A DNA stretch of 64,000 bases from Montifringilla adamsi (Eukaryota; Chordata; Aves; Passeriformes; Passeridae): contig JAGGNK010011225.1 of assembly GCA_017590115.1 (NCBI GenBank), positions 869,387 through 933,386 of the forward strand, given 5' to 3'. A model generated the notes under the pieces. It worked only from the letters and a program-made list of their open reading frames with translations, ran no database searches and was not told where the DNA came from. Within the stretch, counting starts at the first letter, position 1. Every line of letters starts with the position of its first letter. A program made the position numbers and the translations under genes. This document shows, piece by piece, positions 11,201 through 23,272 of this stretch.

Positions 11201-13639
11201 TTGTTACTGCAGCTTGCTCATGCATTGTGTTGGTAACTGCTGGGACACCACTGATTCTGTTTTCTAGAAAATGTACTGCCAAAATATTCTCAAAGGTCTG
11301 CTGGGGAGTGTAAGGAGAGCAGGAATGAATCTTAGAGAATCTATTTCAACAGAAATCTGGAAGGTCATTTAGTGGCCACTCAATATTAGGAAGTTTTTCT
11401 ACCTTCTTGTTTTAAAACCCACAGCTTCCAGGTTTTTAAAAATAGTTGTGTACTTTTCAAAGCTCTAGTGTAGCTTAATTTTTTCCCTGTTGTTTATGGA
11501 AGACATTCTTTATTTAGAGACTCATTTGGACTTAAAATTACTAGTTTCATTAAGAAGGATCAGCTCTGCTTACATGTGAGGTAACTTTCCAACAAGTCTT
11601 TTACATTTCTATGTTTTCTTCTATTTTGCTTCAGTTTCCAAACTTCCTCTGCTTTAAATTTTATTTCAGTTCTGAGACAGGTTCTTCCTACTTTAGTTGT
11701 GTTAAATATTTATATCAAATAAAGAGTAATAGTGGAAGAAATAGACAAAGTTGGAATGAAGTTATTGTTATCCAATAGTACCCTGGAGATACAATGAATA
11801 AGTCAGGTGTTTAATATGAAAGAGTGATCAATTTAATTTCTGCATCCTTCACTTCTCTGTGCAATCATGTAATTTATCAGTAGTTAGCACAATATGTCAC
11901 TGGTGACAATGTTATAAACAGATTTTAATTTACAGATAAATGTTACAATAGAGAATATTGAGGAAAGAAATTGAACTCCTTTTTCCATCTGCTTATGTGA
12001 ATTCCCACACATATGTCAGGAGTGAAGCAGCATGTACATAAATTATGAGTAAAATGTGTTTATTATTTAAGTAACACGTAGTGCTCAGCTTTTAAGAGAA
12101 TGCATCTGGTCTTGCTTTTCAGTTTAATCTTCAGTTTTTAAATTCATGGAGACTTAACTTTGGGGTTCAAAGTAAAACAAATCTAGGGTCTTTCCTGTAT
12201 TTCTTCTTAATCTTTTCAGCCCTTATTTTTGTACAGAATAAAACACCATATATTGAACATACCAAGTCCTTCACTCTTGTGTTTCTCTCAGTCTTATTTT
12301 CTCCCATCCTCTCTCGTGTTCTTAGTAACAGTGTGTGGAGGGTTTTTTTAAGTTTTTCAAGCCAAAGCAGTAGAATAAGTGCAGATTATCATTTTTTCCT
12401 CAGGCTCTACTTTGCTCTTGTGATGCTTGAACTGAAATAATATGAACATTTAAATGAGACCAAACTGCTACCTTGTGACAAGAATAAAGTCTGGTTTTCC
12501 ACAGGTTTTGGCCTTATGAAACATGGCTTTGACAGTAATGGCAAAATAGCATAAAAATGGGCAGGAAACCATCTTGACACAGATTTTTGGGGTTCTGGTT
12601 TTAGCAAGTCCCTTCTTCCACTACATTTCCATCTTGCCTAGTCAAACAGGAGGAGGTTCTGTCTCAAGATTAATATTCCAAAATTTTCATCGATTTCTGC
12701 TCCCTGAAGCTCTCCTCAGCAGTCAAGATTTCATGGTGCTTCTCAATAAGGTTATTGGTTAAGATTTTTCTGAAGAACAAGTTAAATATTGCATATAAAT
12801 AAAAAATTACTGAATCGGACAAAAAAAATCTGATTTTGTGGGTAGCTGTGGACAACTCCATGTATCAAGATTTTCAACTGACCTTGATTAGATGTGAGGA
12901 AAAAGATCTTCTGCAAACTACATATCACATTTCTGCCTCTAGGACATTACTCCTGCTTGAATGACAGAGTTTGAGCACTGTTATAACTGAGTGACTGTAA
13001 GCAAGGTCTTTGCCATAGTTCTTTACTTTTTCCTTGGTGTACAGAAAAAAAAAGGTCTCGATTTTTGCATTTTTAGTTTGGGGGTTTTTTTAATGTTTTA
13101 ACATAGCTAAGTGTAGACTGTGAGTAATATAGACCTAGTCATTTGAAAATGGACTTGCAGAGTGGTGAGAGTGTATTTCTGGACTGTCATGGCTCATAAA
13201 TTTTATGTGGCTGATGAATTACATAGTAGATAACCACCTCATATTTTGTATTTCCTGCTGTGGATAGAGAAACTTCCTGAGCTCTGTGTGGTAGAGAGGG
13301 ACAAATAATTTATTGGCTTTTCTCACTTCTGAGTTTCGTAGGCAAAGGACCAAAAATACTTCTTGCTGTATGACAGGAAACCCAGATTTTTTCCTAAGTC
13401 TGTTATTCAGCCATCTGGGAAATGTTGGTTTGTTCTACCACAGAAAAAAAAAAGTTCTATTTAATTTCAATGTTGTTGAGCAAACTTGAAAGTCAGGTTT
13501 CCATGTATATATGTCATTATAAGAAACATCTCTTCTGTAGTGCAAGCTAGCATTTAAGTGCTGTGACTGGGAAGTATCCTTGTCCTTCCTGCCTTCCAAA
13601 GGATCTTATCCTTATTTAAATTATGGGATACTGTAGATT

Positions 13640-13960
13640 TACTAACCTTGGCTATAGCCAAGTGTATCTGGCAGCAGGGTGTTCTTGGGACAGCTGGCTG
13701 CCTGCGGTGCTGCCCATGCATCCATTGCTCCCATGTTCCCTGTGCTGCTCCCTCAGAGGACTCTGGTCAGGCTCAGGGGGTTGTCTCCAGGTCCTCTTCC
13801 CACATTCCATAGGACAGACAGCTCCTTGTGAAGCTGGGTTCCTCTCCTGCTGCCCCCCTGCCCTCTGCATCTTCCTGTTGAAACTGCGCTTTGCTCCCAT
13901 GGTCTTCCAACACACCTCAGAACACCTGGCTTTTGCTTTAGTCTTCCCACTTCTCCAAGG
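13640..13960. other. GC-richer island in AT-rich DNA, both strands partly open
   Basis: This stretch is clearly GC-richer than its flanks, with C-rich runs, so frames stay open on both strands (113 codons on +, 87 and 151 on -). The translations lack hydrophobic patterning or motifs, and no splice pair bounds them. CpG is sparse, so it is not a CpG-island promoter. It could be an old repeat fragment, but I do not recognise one. Confidence 0.3.
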
Positions 13961-15333
13961 ATGAGAAACTTGCAGGTTATTGAAATTCTAAACACAAAAG
14001 TGTTGGAGTAGACTTCGTGGGAATGAGTTTTAAAGGATGTTTTGGAAGTAAACTGAATAATAAAAAGGATATTTTTGAAGTAGTTAAATTTCTTTGTGGT
14101 GAGTGCTTGCGTTTGGTTAGAGGTATCTGAACAGGTGCACAGAAATGAGCTTTGAACTGGCCTGACTGGTTTTGTCTGTGTTTTGGAAGGGGTATGCAAA
14201 CAAACCAATGCTCTTAAGCTGTTTGGGGAAACAGTGAAGATAGACTAGAGAACAATTAGAACATAAACCTAGTTGTCCATGTACATTTTAATTTCTGATG
14301 TATGTGAAAAGCATAGTTTCCTAAAGAGTAATTTTCTTTAAAATGGTACGTTTTTGCAGTCTGAGTTAGATGGAGTATGTCTATATCTGTACAGTTTATA
14401 TCTCTGTCTCTATATTGCCTCAAGATCAAGCAGTCCAAGGATAGTTTGAGGCCTCATAGCAATGACAGGAATGACAAGCCACAGGGCAGTGTTTTCAGGC
14501 TTAGCAGAAACCCGAGAAAGCTCACAACAGTAGGTATTGCCAGCAGCCCTGCTTGATTGGGTAGCTAGGAATGATGGACAGATTTATCACAGGTGAGTTC
14601 ATAAAGGTCTCTATGATTCCAACAGCAGTGCAAATATATTGGTTGTAAGTGCTATATTTCAGAGGCATAAAGTCAAAGAAAGGCTATGTTCCCAGAAGGG
14701 ATTAGAGAGTCATAATGTCATATGTCTGGAGTGACTTTCATTTGCAAACAAGCTAGGGATGTGTCTTACTAATGGGCTTAGACTGAGCAAAACACTACTG
14801 CAGAAAACATGTGAACCACAGCTGATCGTGTTATCAGTTTCAGTGATCATTAGAGCTGAAAGAAAAACAGAAACTGCCAGGTGTATGTTTGGAGAAGTGA
14901 TGTGCAAGTTTAATTCCATTAATTTGAGATGAAGTGGGCAGGAACATTTGGGGTAGTGTCTTAGGGAAAAAAAACCTTTCTGTCAGGCACTTATTTATTG
15001 GATTACTTGAGAATATAACCTGTACTCTTAAAGCAATAGAAAACAGCGCTTTTTAAACTCTGAATTGCAGTGCCACTATTTATTTTAGAATATCAGATTT
15101 TATGGGCTAGTATCTTTACTATCCAAGAGCTGATGCTGATATGTAGAAGTCTAATTATTAGCCATTATGAAGGTTTGAGTTATTGGAACCAGCCAATTAC
15201 GAGGAAATAAGATTTTTCCATGCCAAGAACCTTGAAAAAAACTACACCACAGGAGCATATGTACTTAGTCAAACCAAGTCATTGTGCATTCCTACGTCAT
15301 CTCTGATAAATGGCTGGGAGGAATAAACAAGCT

Positions 15334-15397
15334 AAGAATAAAAGAACAGGGCAACTGTCATTACAAAGAATAAAAGAACACAGCAAGTGTCTACAAT
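15334..15397 (+). repeat. Imperfect 32-base direct duplication
   Basis: AAGAATAAAAGAACA occurs at 15334 and again at 15366, each followed by similar sequence (GGGCAACTGTC versus CAGCAAGTGTC). This is a diverged two-copy tandem duplication. Confidence 0.6.
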
Positions 15398-16235
15398 ACA
15401 AAAAATGTCCAATTTTTACTGGTCATTTCCAAGGAATTTCAGAGCCACCTGTGATTTCTCCACAATTATGTTGCTGTTAATTGATTGGGGTTTTTTTGTG
15501 ATTATGTCAACTCTCTTCTTGTATAAAATTCTAATATAATTATATCCTTGTCAAGGAATTCTATGATCTGTTTCTAATTTAAAAAGTAGCTGACTGGGGC
15601 TGTGAAGATGGATGGTTACTAGAGGTGTCCATTTTACTGAAAGCTTGAAAACCACACAAGTTCAATGGAAAAACATTGTCTTCTGCGTGGTGTTGACATA
15701 CATTTTATGTCCATTATTTGCCTATGGGACACATTTAAGCGTATTTATTTACTACTCTGACTTAAATAGAGTGGAAAAGGAGCAAGAGAGTAGAAATAAA
15801 AAAATAAAGTAATGGGATATACTGATTAATCCTGCTGAAATTTGGGGTATGTCAACCTGTTCAAATCAGTGTGATGGCTGTGTCTGTCAGGAACCACAAC
15901 TTTGAACTGGTGTATTGTGACTTGTGAGCCAGCAGTTATGAGGAGTTTGTTGTGGGAGCTGTGACAGTAAACTGGTGCCATGGACAGGACACTGAAAGGG
16001 ACTGAACAGCCCCTTAGATATTTTTAGCTGAGATGGGCTCAGCTTTCTCCATCCCTGAATGGGAGATAGGTTGGATCTGGAACATGCAGGAAGAGGATAT
16101 GCTAAGCCTTGAACCCTTTCACTTTGTGGACAATACTTGCCTCATACTTGTCTTCCTAAGTGAAGTGTGTCTTGTGTTGTGCTGATGCAGCCTGAACAAA
16201 TAAAAAGATTTATGACTCTTTATGAAAATGTTTAG

Positions 16236-16432
16236 ATAAAGTGCAAAATGAGAGAGACAAATTTCTACAAAATCTGTATGCCACTTTACAAAAACATTCA
16301 CAAGTTCTAGTTGATTTTTTACAAAAACATTCACAATATTTGGTTGTCTCCTTACAGAAATTTTCAGATCAGGAGCAAAATGAAAGGGCAAAATTGGAAA
16401 CTCTGCTGCACATAGCAAGAGACCTTGTCTGA
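16236..16432 (+). CDS. Putative terminal exon encoding an 11-residue-repeat coiled coil
   Basis: One frame is open from an AG at 16235 (weak pyrimidine tract) to TGA at 16430-16432, about 65 codons, starting two bases into a codon as the exon ending at 5018 requires. The translation is strongly helical with 11-residue periodicity: L-Q-N-L-Y-A-T-L-Q-K-H, then S-Q-V-L-V-D-F-L-Q-K-H, then S-Q-Y-L-V-V-S-L-Q-K-F, followed by a charged E-Q-N-E-R-A-K segment and a Leu-rich end. Hendecads like this form oligomeric coiled coils. The DNA copies (16286 and 16319, 33 bases apart) are still near-identical over 18 bases. An AATAAA lies 324 bases after the stop. The - strand frame here is a shadow. The protein family is not recognised. 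It could also be a pseudogene remnant. Confidence 0.5.
16286..16351 (+). repeat. 33-base in-frame tandem repeat (two clear copies, one diverged)
   Basis: TTACAAAAACATTCACAA starts at 16286 and recurs exactly at 16319. A third, diverged copy (TTACAGAAATTTTCAGAT) starts at 16352. The 33-base period is 11 codons and keeps the reading frame, encoding L-Q-K-H-S-Q then L-Q-K-F-S-D. Confidence 0.75.
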
Positions 16433-16733
16433 CAGCTGCACTTTGTGCCCTGTATGGCTGCAGAGTGGGAGAAATTACTGAGGGCACTGTTGGATGCTGG
16501 AATAGGAACGAGACGTTAGCTTTGGGAACATTTATTTTGTTATTGCACCATGATTGAATTATTTTAAGGATCAAAATGATGACAAGACTGCTATGGGAAA
16601 TCTGGGGCAATGCCAGTGAGGAAACCTGGTCAGATTATGTGAGTATGGGGCGTGTAACTATAAAGGGGCCTTGATCCCAGCTCAGGTGGTGCAGGTGTGG
16701 CTGCCAGAGTGCCTCCTGGATGGTTGGAAAGGC

Positions 16734-16765
16734 GTGTTTTATTGTACAACTGTACAATAAAACAC
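16734..16765. terminator. Perfect 15-bp inverted repeat holding AATAAA on both strands
   Basis: The arms GTGTTTTATTGTACA and TGTACAATAAAACAC are exact reverse complements around a 2-base loop. AATAAA lies at 16756-16761 on + and at 16738-16743 on -. On the + strand it would be the polyadenylation signal of the exon ending at 16432, with T/G-rich sequence (TGTCTTTGT) about 30 bases on. The symmetric form means a transcript from either side meets a signal in a strong hairpin. Confidence 0.5.
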
Positions 16766-17526
16766 ACAAGTTCCCTGAAATGCGGTCTGATGTCTTTGTA
16801 CAGCTGGAACATCACTTGTTCCCTTGACGGGCTTCCTGCTCTGTAGAAATAACCTATTTTGTTGTTCACTGTTTTCCCTAATGGAGGTGATTCACATCAC
16901 CAACTTGAGGCAGATCTGGAGTTAATTTTGAGAATGAAGGGTAGGTCTGAACACGTTTTTTGAACATTTCTTCTTGTGGCATTACATAACCTCCATTTCT
17001 TCTGGTGCTCAGACATCTGCAGGAGTGTGAAGGACAAACAAGGATCCTTCTTTTGTATTTGTGTAGAAGTAAATTCAAGTAAGTCTCCTAGGTTTTTATC
17101 ACTCTCACCCCATATTTTTAAATGAAGAACAATATCTCTGCTGTCAGGTTAATAATGATGGGGATTCCTCTGCTTTGGATTTCTTTGCTCTGTGCAGCAA
17201 GAGCAGCATATCACACAACTGAAGTCATAGCTGAAACTATGATTATGGATAGTGCAGGCAGCTGTGTTTGACACAAGTCTAAACTAACTAGGAAAACACA
17301 CTTCTTATGTCCCGTTACGGTGAGAGAATTCACCTTGATTTTTTTAGTAGTCTCTCTAGTTTGGTGAAACAGGTGTTATTTTATTGTGGTTATAAAATCA
17401 TAATTAAAAGCTGAAATGTCCTCAAATTTATTTTTTTTCCCTTGCATGTAATGAACCATACCTGAAAATACACACAGATGTAAATGTCTGAAAATTTTCT
17501 CTGCAACAAATGCAGACTGTTATTTC

Positions 17527-17610
17527 AAAATGGGAATGGATTGCTAAGTACTACATGTCTAATAACATAAAATGGGAATGGACTGTTAAGTACTACGTGT
17601 CTAATAATAT
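17527..17610 (+). repeat. 42-bp tandem duplication, two copies differing by four transitions
   Basis: The copy at 17527-17568 is followed directly by a copy at 17569-17610. They differ at four sites, all transitions (T/C, C/T, A/G, C/T). No frame or motif gives it a function. It reads as a fairly old local duplication. Confidence 0.85.
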
Positions 17611-18099
17611 TAAAAAGGCTTCTTTAAACAGTTCTGTGTCATTCAACAAGAGCGCTTCTATGGGAGTGTTATTTTAGGAAAAATTACTTGAAAACATGCT
17701 GAAATATGCATTGGAACTGAATACTTAGTGTTGCTGTAGGAATTCACATTCAACTCTGCAACTTGTTTTTTCTGCAGACTTGAAGTAACTTTATGGTGGT
17801 CTCTTCTTCCCAGTGAATCTGTTATGAATGCATGTGTGTGGTGTCTTGTTTAATATATTAGAAATACTGAATTTTTTATGATGTCGCCTCATAAAGAGTT
17901 AAGGAAATGCTGTCATAGTAATGTGAATGCATTCAGTGAGCCTAAGAGCACAGTGCACGATAATATGAACCCTCAGAAGCGTCCAAGTTGTTATTGTATC
18001 CATACTAAGGCAGCAAATAATAAAAAATTAATATGATCTCCACTGGTATTTTAGCATGTTTCTCTTTAGGCATCTTAAAGCACAGTAAAAGACCTGTGA

Positions 18100-18161
18100 T
18101 ACACTGGTCTAGATGATGTTTAAGATCCCTCCCAGCTCAAACTGTTGTATGTTTCTATGAG
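18100..18161 (+). mobile_element. CR1-type 3' tail fragment
   Basis: The stretch TCTAGATGATGTTTAAGATC, then CCTCCCAGCTCAAACT, then TGTTTCTATGA matches the conserved end of avian CR1 LINEs. These normally end in ATTCTATGA-type octamers. Only about 60 bases remain, so this is a 5'-truncated copy or the tail of a CR1-mobilised SINE. Confidence 0.75.
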
Positions 18162-19815
18162 ATTTTTATTTGGGAACAAATGATCAAAGCATATTCCTTT
18201 ACAAAACTTTTGTTCTTTTTCTTTCTTGGGATGTGTGTGAAATGAGGAAAAATCCTAGTCCCACTATATTCCTTTACACAAACCCTCGTCTCTCCTGCTA
18301 ATAGTTTTAGTTGTTTGTCTCAAAAGACGTTTTACTGAGAAATCACTTGGAATGTAGTTTGAACCATATATTTTGAAGTGAAGAATCAGCATCTAGTTCA
18401 TGCTTATATATCTACTATTTAGATGATTAAATTGAGGTATGTACCTCCTCTCTGCACAGCTGATAGAAAATCTTTCATTATGAAGAATCTTTCATACATG
18501 AGACTGTTTCAGAGCAGAATAATAATGTGCTTCAGCTATGTGTGTTTTCTTCATGGTTACATATTTTTTCTTTTTTGTTGTTATTTTTGTTTTTCTAATC
18601 TTTTCTTTCTGTCTTACTCTAAAATTATTTGTAGAAATAATTTTTTGTCTTTTCTCCAGGACAAATAAATTATGATTTTCCAGTGTCCCCAGGTCAATGC
18701 TTGACATTTTTGGTACAGTAAGAAGTGGAACCAAGTGTTTTCTTCAAATCATTCTTCCTTAATTGGAATTGGCTTATATGGGGCTTTTAGAATTTTGTTC
18801 ACTTCCAGATATTTGTTCTTACTGCTGTAAAGGGTCATGAAGAAGCAGATGAGCAGATAACTGTTGGGTTTGTGATCTGTAGTCACTTGAAGAGCTGCAC
18901 TTCCTAACCCCGTGTTATGATTCTAGAGAGAGGGATCCCCTCTCCCAATGCAGCTGTCAGATCACACAGTGCATATTCCAGATAATAGTCCAGAAAATAT
19001 TCCAGAAAATATTAACTCTTCTAATTTTTAGCTCAGGTCATTCTAGATCCAAATTTCCAGAGTAGAAAACTGCCATCAATGTAAAATCACAGTCATCTGA
19101 CACTATTCAGTGAAATGATTAGCTGAATTGCTCTGGATTATAAAAAAGTGAACAGCATTGATTCAAGTTGAGATAAAAAGTACGAGCTGCACTGTGGGTC
19201 TTGGAGTTTGTTATTGCTGACAGAATGGGCAGTTGAAGCTGCTCTTGTGAATGTTCAGAGTTTGTTGTATTCTTAAACCATCAAAAGCATTTATTGTGTT
19301 GGGAGTGTTGAACTAGAAATGTCTTCTGTCAAATGTGTTGCTACTATTTCTCTAATATGAGAACCTCTCACTTTGTTTTCAGGATAATTCACAGATCTGA
19401 ACAAGCACAAGACCCTAGGGTTCCAGCAGGCACTAAAATCCTCTGACATTCCTGGCTTTGCTCTAGGGCAGTAGCTGGTAAAAAAAACTGACTTATAGTC
19501 ATTAGACTCTTGTGCTTAGAGTTATAGCCCTTCAAAATGCTGTAGTTGTGAATAATTAACATGCAAGTTAAGTGGAAATTCATTAGAAGTATTTCAGAAT
19601 TCAGTGGATGTGGAGAATAAAGGCTCTGAATGAAAAACTACTCTAACAGTTCAGTGGAGTTCCACTGGTGACCAAAAGCATTACCAACCTAATTAAGGCT
19701 GGTGCTGGAAACCCAGAGCTCTGCATTCCAATGGGTTTTTCTGGGGTGGAAGGTTGCTCTGTTTCCTCAGGACTTTTCTGGATATTAGTGACAATTCTCA
19801 TGAAAGACCATAATT

Positions 19816-20193
19816 TTATGAGAAAGGAGACACCGGGGAGTAAGGAGAGTGGGGAGTAACCTGATGTTCAGGATGTGAAGCTGATATGTCTGTATGTGGT
19901 AGTGTAACAGTGATAAGAGTAAGAGGTTCACCAGCATCCCTTTGCCAGAAGAACATTCCTAACCAAATTGCCTTTTCCAACTCAATAAATTCTCTTAATT
20001 CCAAAGCAGATGTAGTGGGCTTATCTAGAGCACTTAGACTTATTTTAGGAACACCAAGTATTAGCATAGGTGGAAGGTGTGACACTTTTAATACATGTTG
20101 AACTGCATCTTGAGTAATACAGGATGATTGTGAAACTCTACAGAGAAGTAATAAAGGTGGTAGAGGGATCCCTGAAGGTGACATGAAGGACAA
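19816..20193 (-). other. Unclassified open block on both strands
   Basis: The - strand is open for 125 codons and the + strand for 71 (19886-20101). The - translation has protein-like stretches, for example L-R-E-F-I-E-L-E-K-A-I-W-L-G and L-T-L-I-T-V-T-L, but no motif I can name. There is no matched splice pair and no polyadenylation signal. It could be a decayed retroelement or retrocopy piece, or chance. No function is assigned. Confidence 0.2.
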
Positions 20194-22665
20194 GAAGATA
20201 AAGATACTTAAAGAGAAGACTCAAAATTCAAATCAGGTAAAAACACAGAGAGATAGATGACTTTGTTATATAGCACTGCATAGGAAATGGAAAACTATGA
20301 TCCTGCTAATCTGGAGACAACAAAATTTATTTAGAACAGGTAAAAAATAAAATGTTCTATCTGAATGACATTACATTATTTAATACTGGAAAGTGGACTA
20401 AATTCCCACAAAAGGAATGTGTTTATATTCTATAGGTTAGGATTTCAGAAGTTCTGTCAAACTTTTATTTTAATTTGAAACTGAAGTTAAGAAATATTTC
20501 ATAACCTTAGGATTTTGACAGCTAAACACTCTTGAGATCTTCTTACATTGAAAATACTTAATGTTTTGAGTTTGTACGTGTGTAGTTATGTTGCCTGCAG
20601 CACTTTACTATCATCATCTGCTGCGGTTGCTGTAAAAAGGTTAAGATCATTCTAAAAGTATTTTCACAGGGAAGAAAAACTCAGTAACAGAAGAATCTTT
20701 TAATAAGCTGTGAGAAGTACAACAAGTGTCAGTGTCTCAAAACTGAAGCTGGAAAAAAAAGTCAGGCAAAACCCAAATAAACAACACTACGTATAATGTT
20801 TTGACATCTTTCACACACTCATTGAAATGGATTTCATATTTGGTGTACTTAGTGGCAGGGGGTACTATTTTTGCACTTCTTTTTGCTGTACTGTCTTCTG
20901 CTCACTCTCCACTAAGATGATATTGATTCATTTCTGTACAATCCTGGACTATTCCATTTACATTAAATTTGAAATGAAACCTTGTGTTTTTATTTGGTAC
21001 TTCTGGTTTTAGGGAGTCTCACTGTTACTAGTTGTTCCTTTTTTCTAAGCAAGTTAATAGCAGCCCTGTGCTTTGAATTTATTTTTTTTAACAAGAATAT
21101 CTGAATTTAATGAACTTGGGAAGAATTCAAGTGGGACTAAAACAACTGAATGGATCTGTGAGCTTTACTACAAGTGAGGAGTCTGACTTGATAGTTTAGT
21201 TAACTGAAAAACACTCAACCCTACACTTTTTGAAGACCAAGGTTTTAGGCTCGCTTCTTTTCCCTTTTCTTTTGGTTCTCTCTTCGCTGTTGCTTCATAT
21301 TTCTCCCCAGTTGTTACCAAGTAACAGCCAGCAAATTGGCCTTGTCTTTAACAGAGAATGCTTCGGTGTTGTTTGACTGAAGATGTTTCTTGCCACTTCA
21401 CTCCCTTGAAGAGAGCAGTAATGTCTACTTATTTCTGCTAGGAATTTCAAGTATGCTGGAAGGACTTTTTTGCTTCACTGTGCAGGTGGCTTCTTTAATT
21501 AACCATTAACCTGGATTGCAATGAGCCTTTTCTTCTCATCTCATCATGCAGTAGGGCATTCAGTTCCTGGAGACTGCTTTGAAGGTTTCTTTTCCGCTTG
21601 TGGCTTTTTATTTATTAAATTAAATTAGCAGTTCCTCCTCGTTGATTCTTCACGCAGACACAAACTCTGGGCTCTACTGCATCTGCAACATTCAGTATGG
21701 GTGTGGTTGTGTTGAGTAGTATAATGCTCTTTTTAATCTTTGCTTTCTTTCTTCTTGTATGTTTCCTGTGAGGGGCATGATCCCAGTGTTCCAAATCCTT
21801 AAACATAAAACCCCCAAACAAATCCTCCCACTGTGTTGTACAAAGTTTTCTCTTTTCCTGAAGAAGTTTCAGAAGTTCCAGTACAGAGGTTTCTGCTGTA
21901 ACCCAAGGGGTATTTAAAAACCTTCCTTAAAGCAACAATTACCATTTTGTTATAAGTCCTAGTCTTCTACTTGCCTATCAACCCTTTTTACCCACAAAGC
22001 CTTTGAAGTTCAGGTATCCTAGTTTGATGTCCCAGGAAACTATGCCAACTTCTGAAACGAATTTTAAAAGCTCTTTCTACAGTAACCTTTTCAATTGCAG
22101 TATTGCAACACCAGTATATCCTACTTTGCACCATCACTGTGGTGATCTTGTGAAGAGACTGACATGGCAACACAGGCCTGTGGGCTAGAGGGACCAAGAC
22201 TGGAAAGTGGTCATCAGTCAGTTCAATAGTCACAAATGGGATTGCGTCTCAATGAATGCTGTGGAAGTGATAAAATATGTAGCATCTTAGGAAAATTTTT
22301 CCATTTTCATCAAAATATCTTTATCTTTGAAGGAGACTTAGTCTGCTTCAATCATCTGCACTTAACTTTTCAGATTGTTTGTACTCAGACATGTGCTGAT
22401 AAATGTATCCTCTCTGAGGAATATTTAGTGGGTTGTACCAGATAAATATTCAGACCAAGACAAAATTAATGACTAGAGAAATGCTTTCATGAGCAGGTCT
22501 GTTTCAGACATCTTTTTCTTAAGAGTTGGTAAGCTATGTGTGCTGCCTTTACCTCTGAAAGAGTGAGTGAACTCTGCTGAACTGAGTGGTGTCTTTGCCA
22601 CTGCTCTGAATATTTTGACAGGAAGATCTATGTTTTGGCTAAGCTTGACTGATCTTTCACTCTTG

Positions 22666-22684
22666 TATGTATATATATATATAA
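22666..22684. repeat. TA microsatellite
   Basis: A short TATATATATATATA run of about seven TA units. Nothing else distinctive. Confidence 0.7.
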
Positions 22685-22755
22685 AAATTCTTTCCTTATC
22701 TATCTTTCTGATACTTAGTTGTCTCAGACTATTTAAGCAATGTGGCTCCATTGGT

Positions 22756-23272
22756 TGTGACTGGGATAAAGTTAATTTTCTTCAGAGCAGTTTGTGTGTT
22801 GCTATGTTTTGGATGTGCTTACACACTCTTCACTGTTTCCCAGACTGTTCCACCAGCAGTGGAGGAGGCTGGGAGTACAGAAGAAGCTGAGAGGACACAA
22901 CCAGGACAGCAGACCCCAAGTGACCAATGTTGTATAATGTTACCAGGGGGCACAAGGGGAAGAAGGAAGACTAGAAAATTAGGAGGAGGGGGGTAACTTT
23001 GGGAGTGATGGTGTTTGTATTCCCAAATTGCTGTTAAATGTGATGGAGCCCTGCCCTTTGGGGACTGACTGGACAGCTGCCTGACCTTGAGAAGTGATGA
23101 ACAAATGATTTGCTTTGCTTTGCTTGCGTGCATGGTTCTTTTGTACCTTTTAAACTGTCTTTATCTCAGCCCATGTCTTCCTGCATTTTTATCTTTCTGA
23201 TGCTCTGTCATACCATAGTGAGGGAATTAGCAAGGGTGGTGTTTTGCTGCCCACTGGGGTTAAACCATGACA
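22756..23272 (+). mobile_element. Avian ERVL-type solo LTR, + orientation
   Basis: Begins TGTGACTGGGATAAAGTTAA and ends GGGGTTAAACCATGACA, so it has TG...CA ends. Between them is the order known for a common bird ERVL LTR: a GTTTTGGATGTGC-like block, a GGAGGCTGGGAGTACAGAAG block, GGAGTGATGGTGTTTGT, TGATGGAGCCCTGC, a TTTGCTTTGCTTGCGTGC promoter-proximal block, and AACTGTCTTTATCTCAGCCC. The usual TATA-containing stretch looks shortened near 22930-22950. No viral genes flank it. A 5-base target duplication was not evident (TTGGT versus GAGGC). Frames inside are shadows. Family placement rests on my recall of the consensus. Confidence 0.8.

Larger units (their letters stand above)
8287..16235. 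other. Long intron-like stretch, no supported gene
   Basis: AT-rich, with short A/T runs and no recognised CR1 or LTR. A 35-base open block with acceptor and GTAAGG donor sits at about 10512-10546. A clean GTGAGT donor at about 14592 has no convincing open exon before it. A GC-richer island lies at 13640-13960. An imperfect 32-base duplication lies at 15334-15397. If the + strand gene is real, this is its long last intron(s) and may hide short exons. Confidence 0.4.
16766..22755. other. Intergenic-like sequence, no supported gene
   Basis: Apart from the duplication at 17527, the CR1 tail at about 18100 and the unclassified block at 19816-20193, I see only AT-rich unique sequence, a T-rich stretch at 18550-18620 and a TA microsatellite at about 22666. 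Confidence 0.5.

Noticed and set aside
13652..14208. Frames of 87, 113 and 151 codons
   Set aside because: GC-rich island, no splice pair, random-looking residues.
16119..16610. 163-codon - strand frame
   Set aside because: Antisense to the coiled-coil exon; its own repeats mirror the + strand 33-base repeats.
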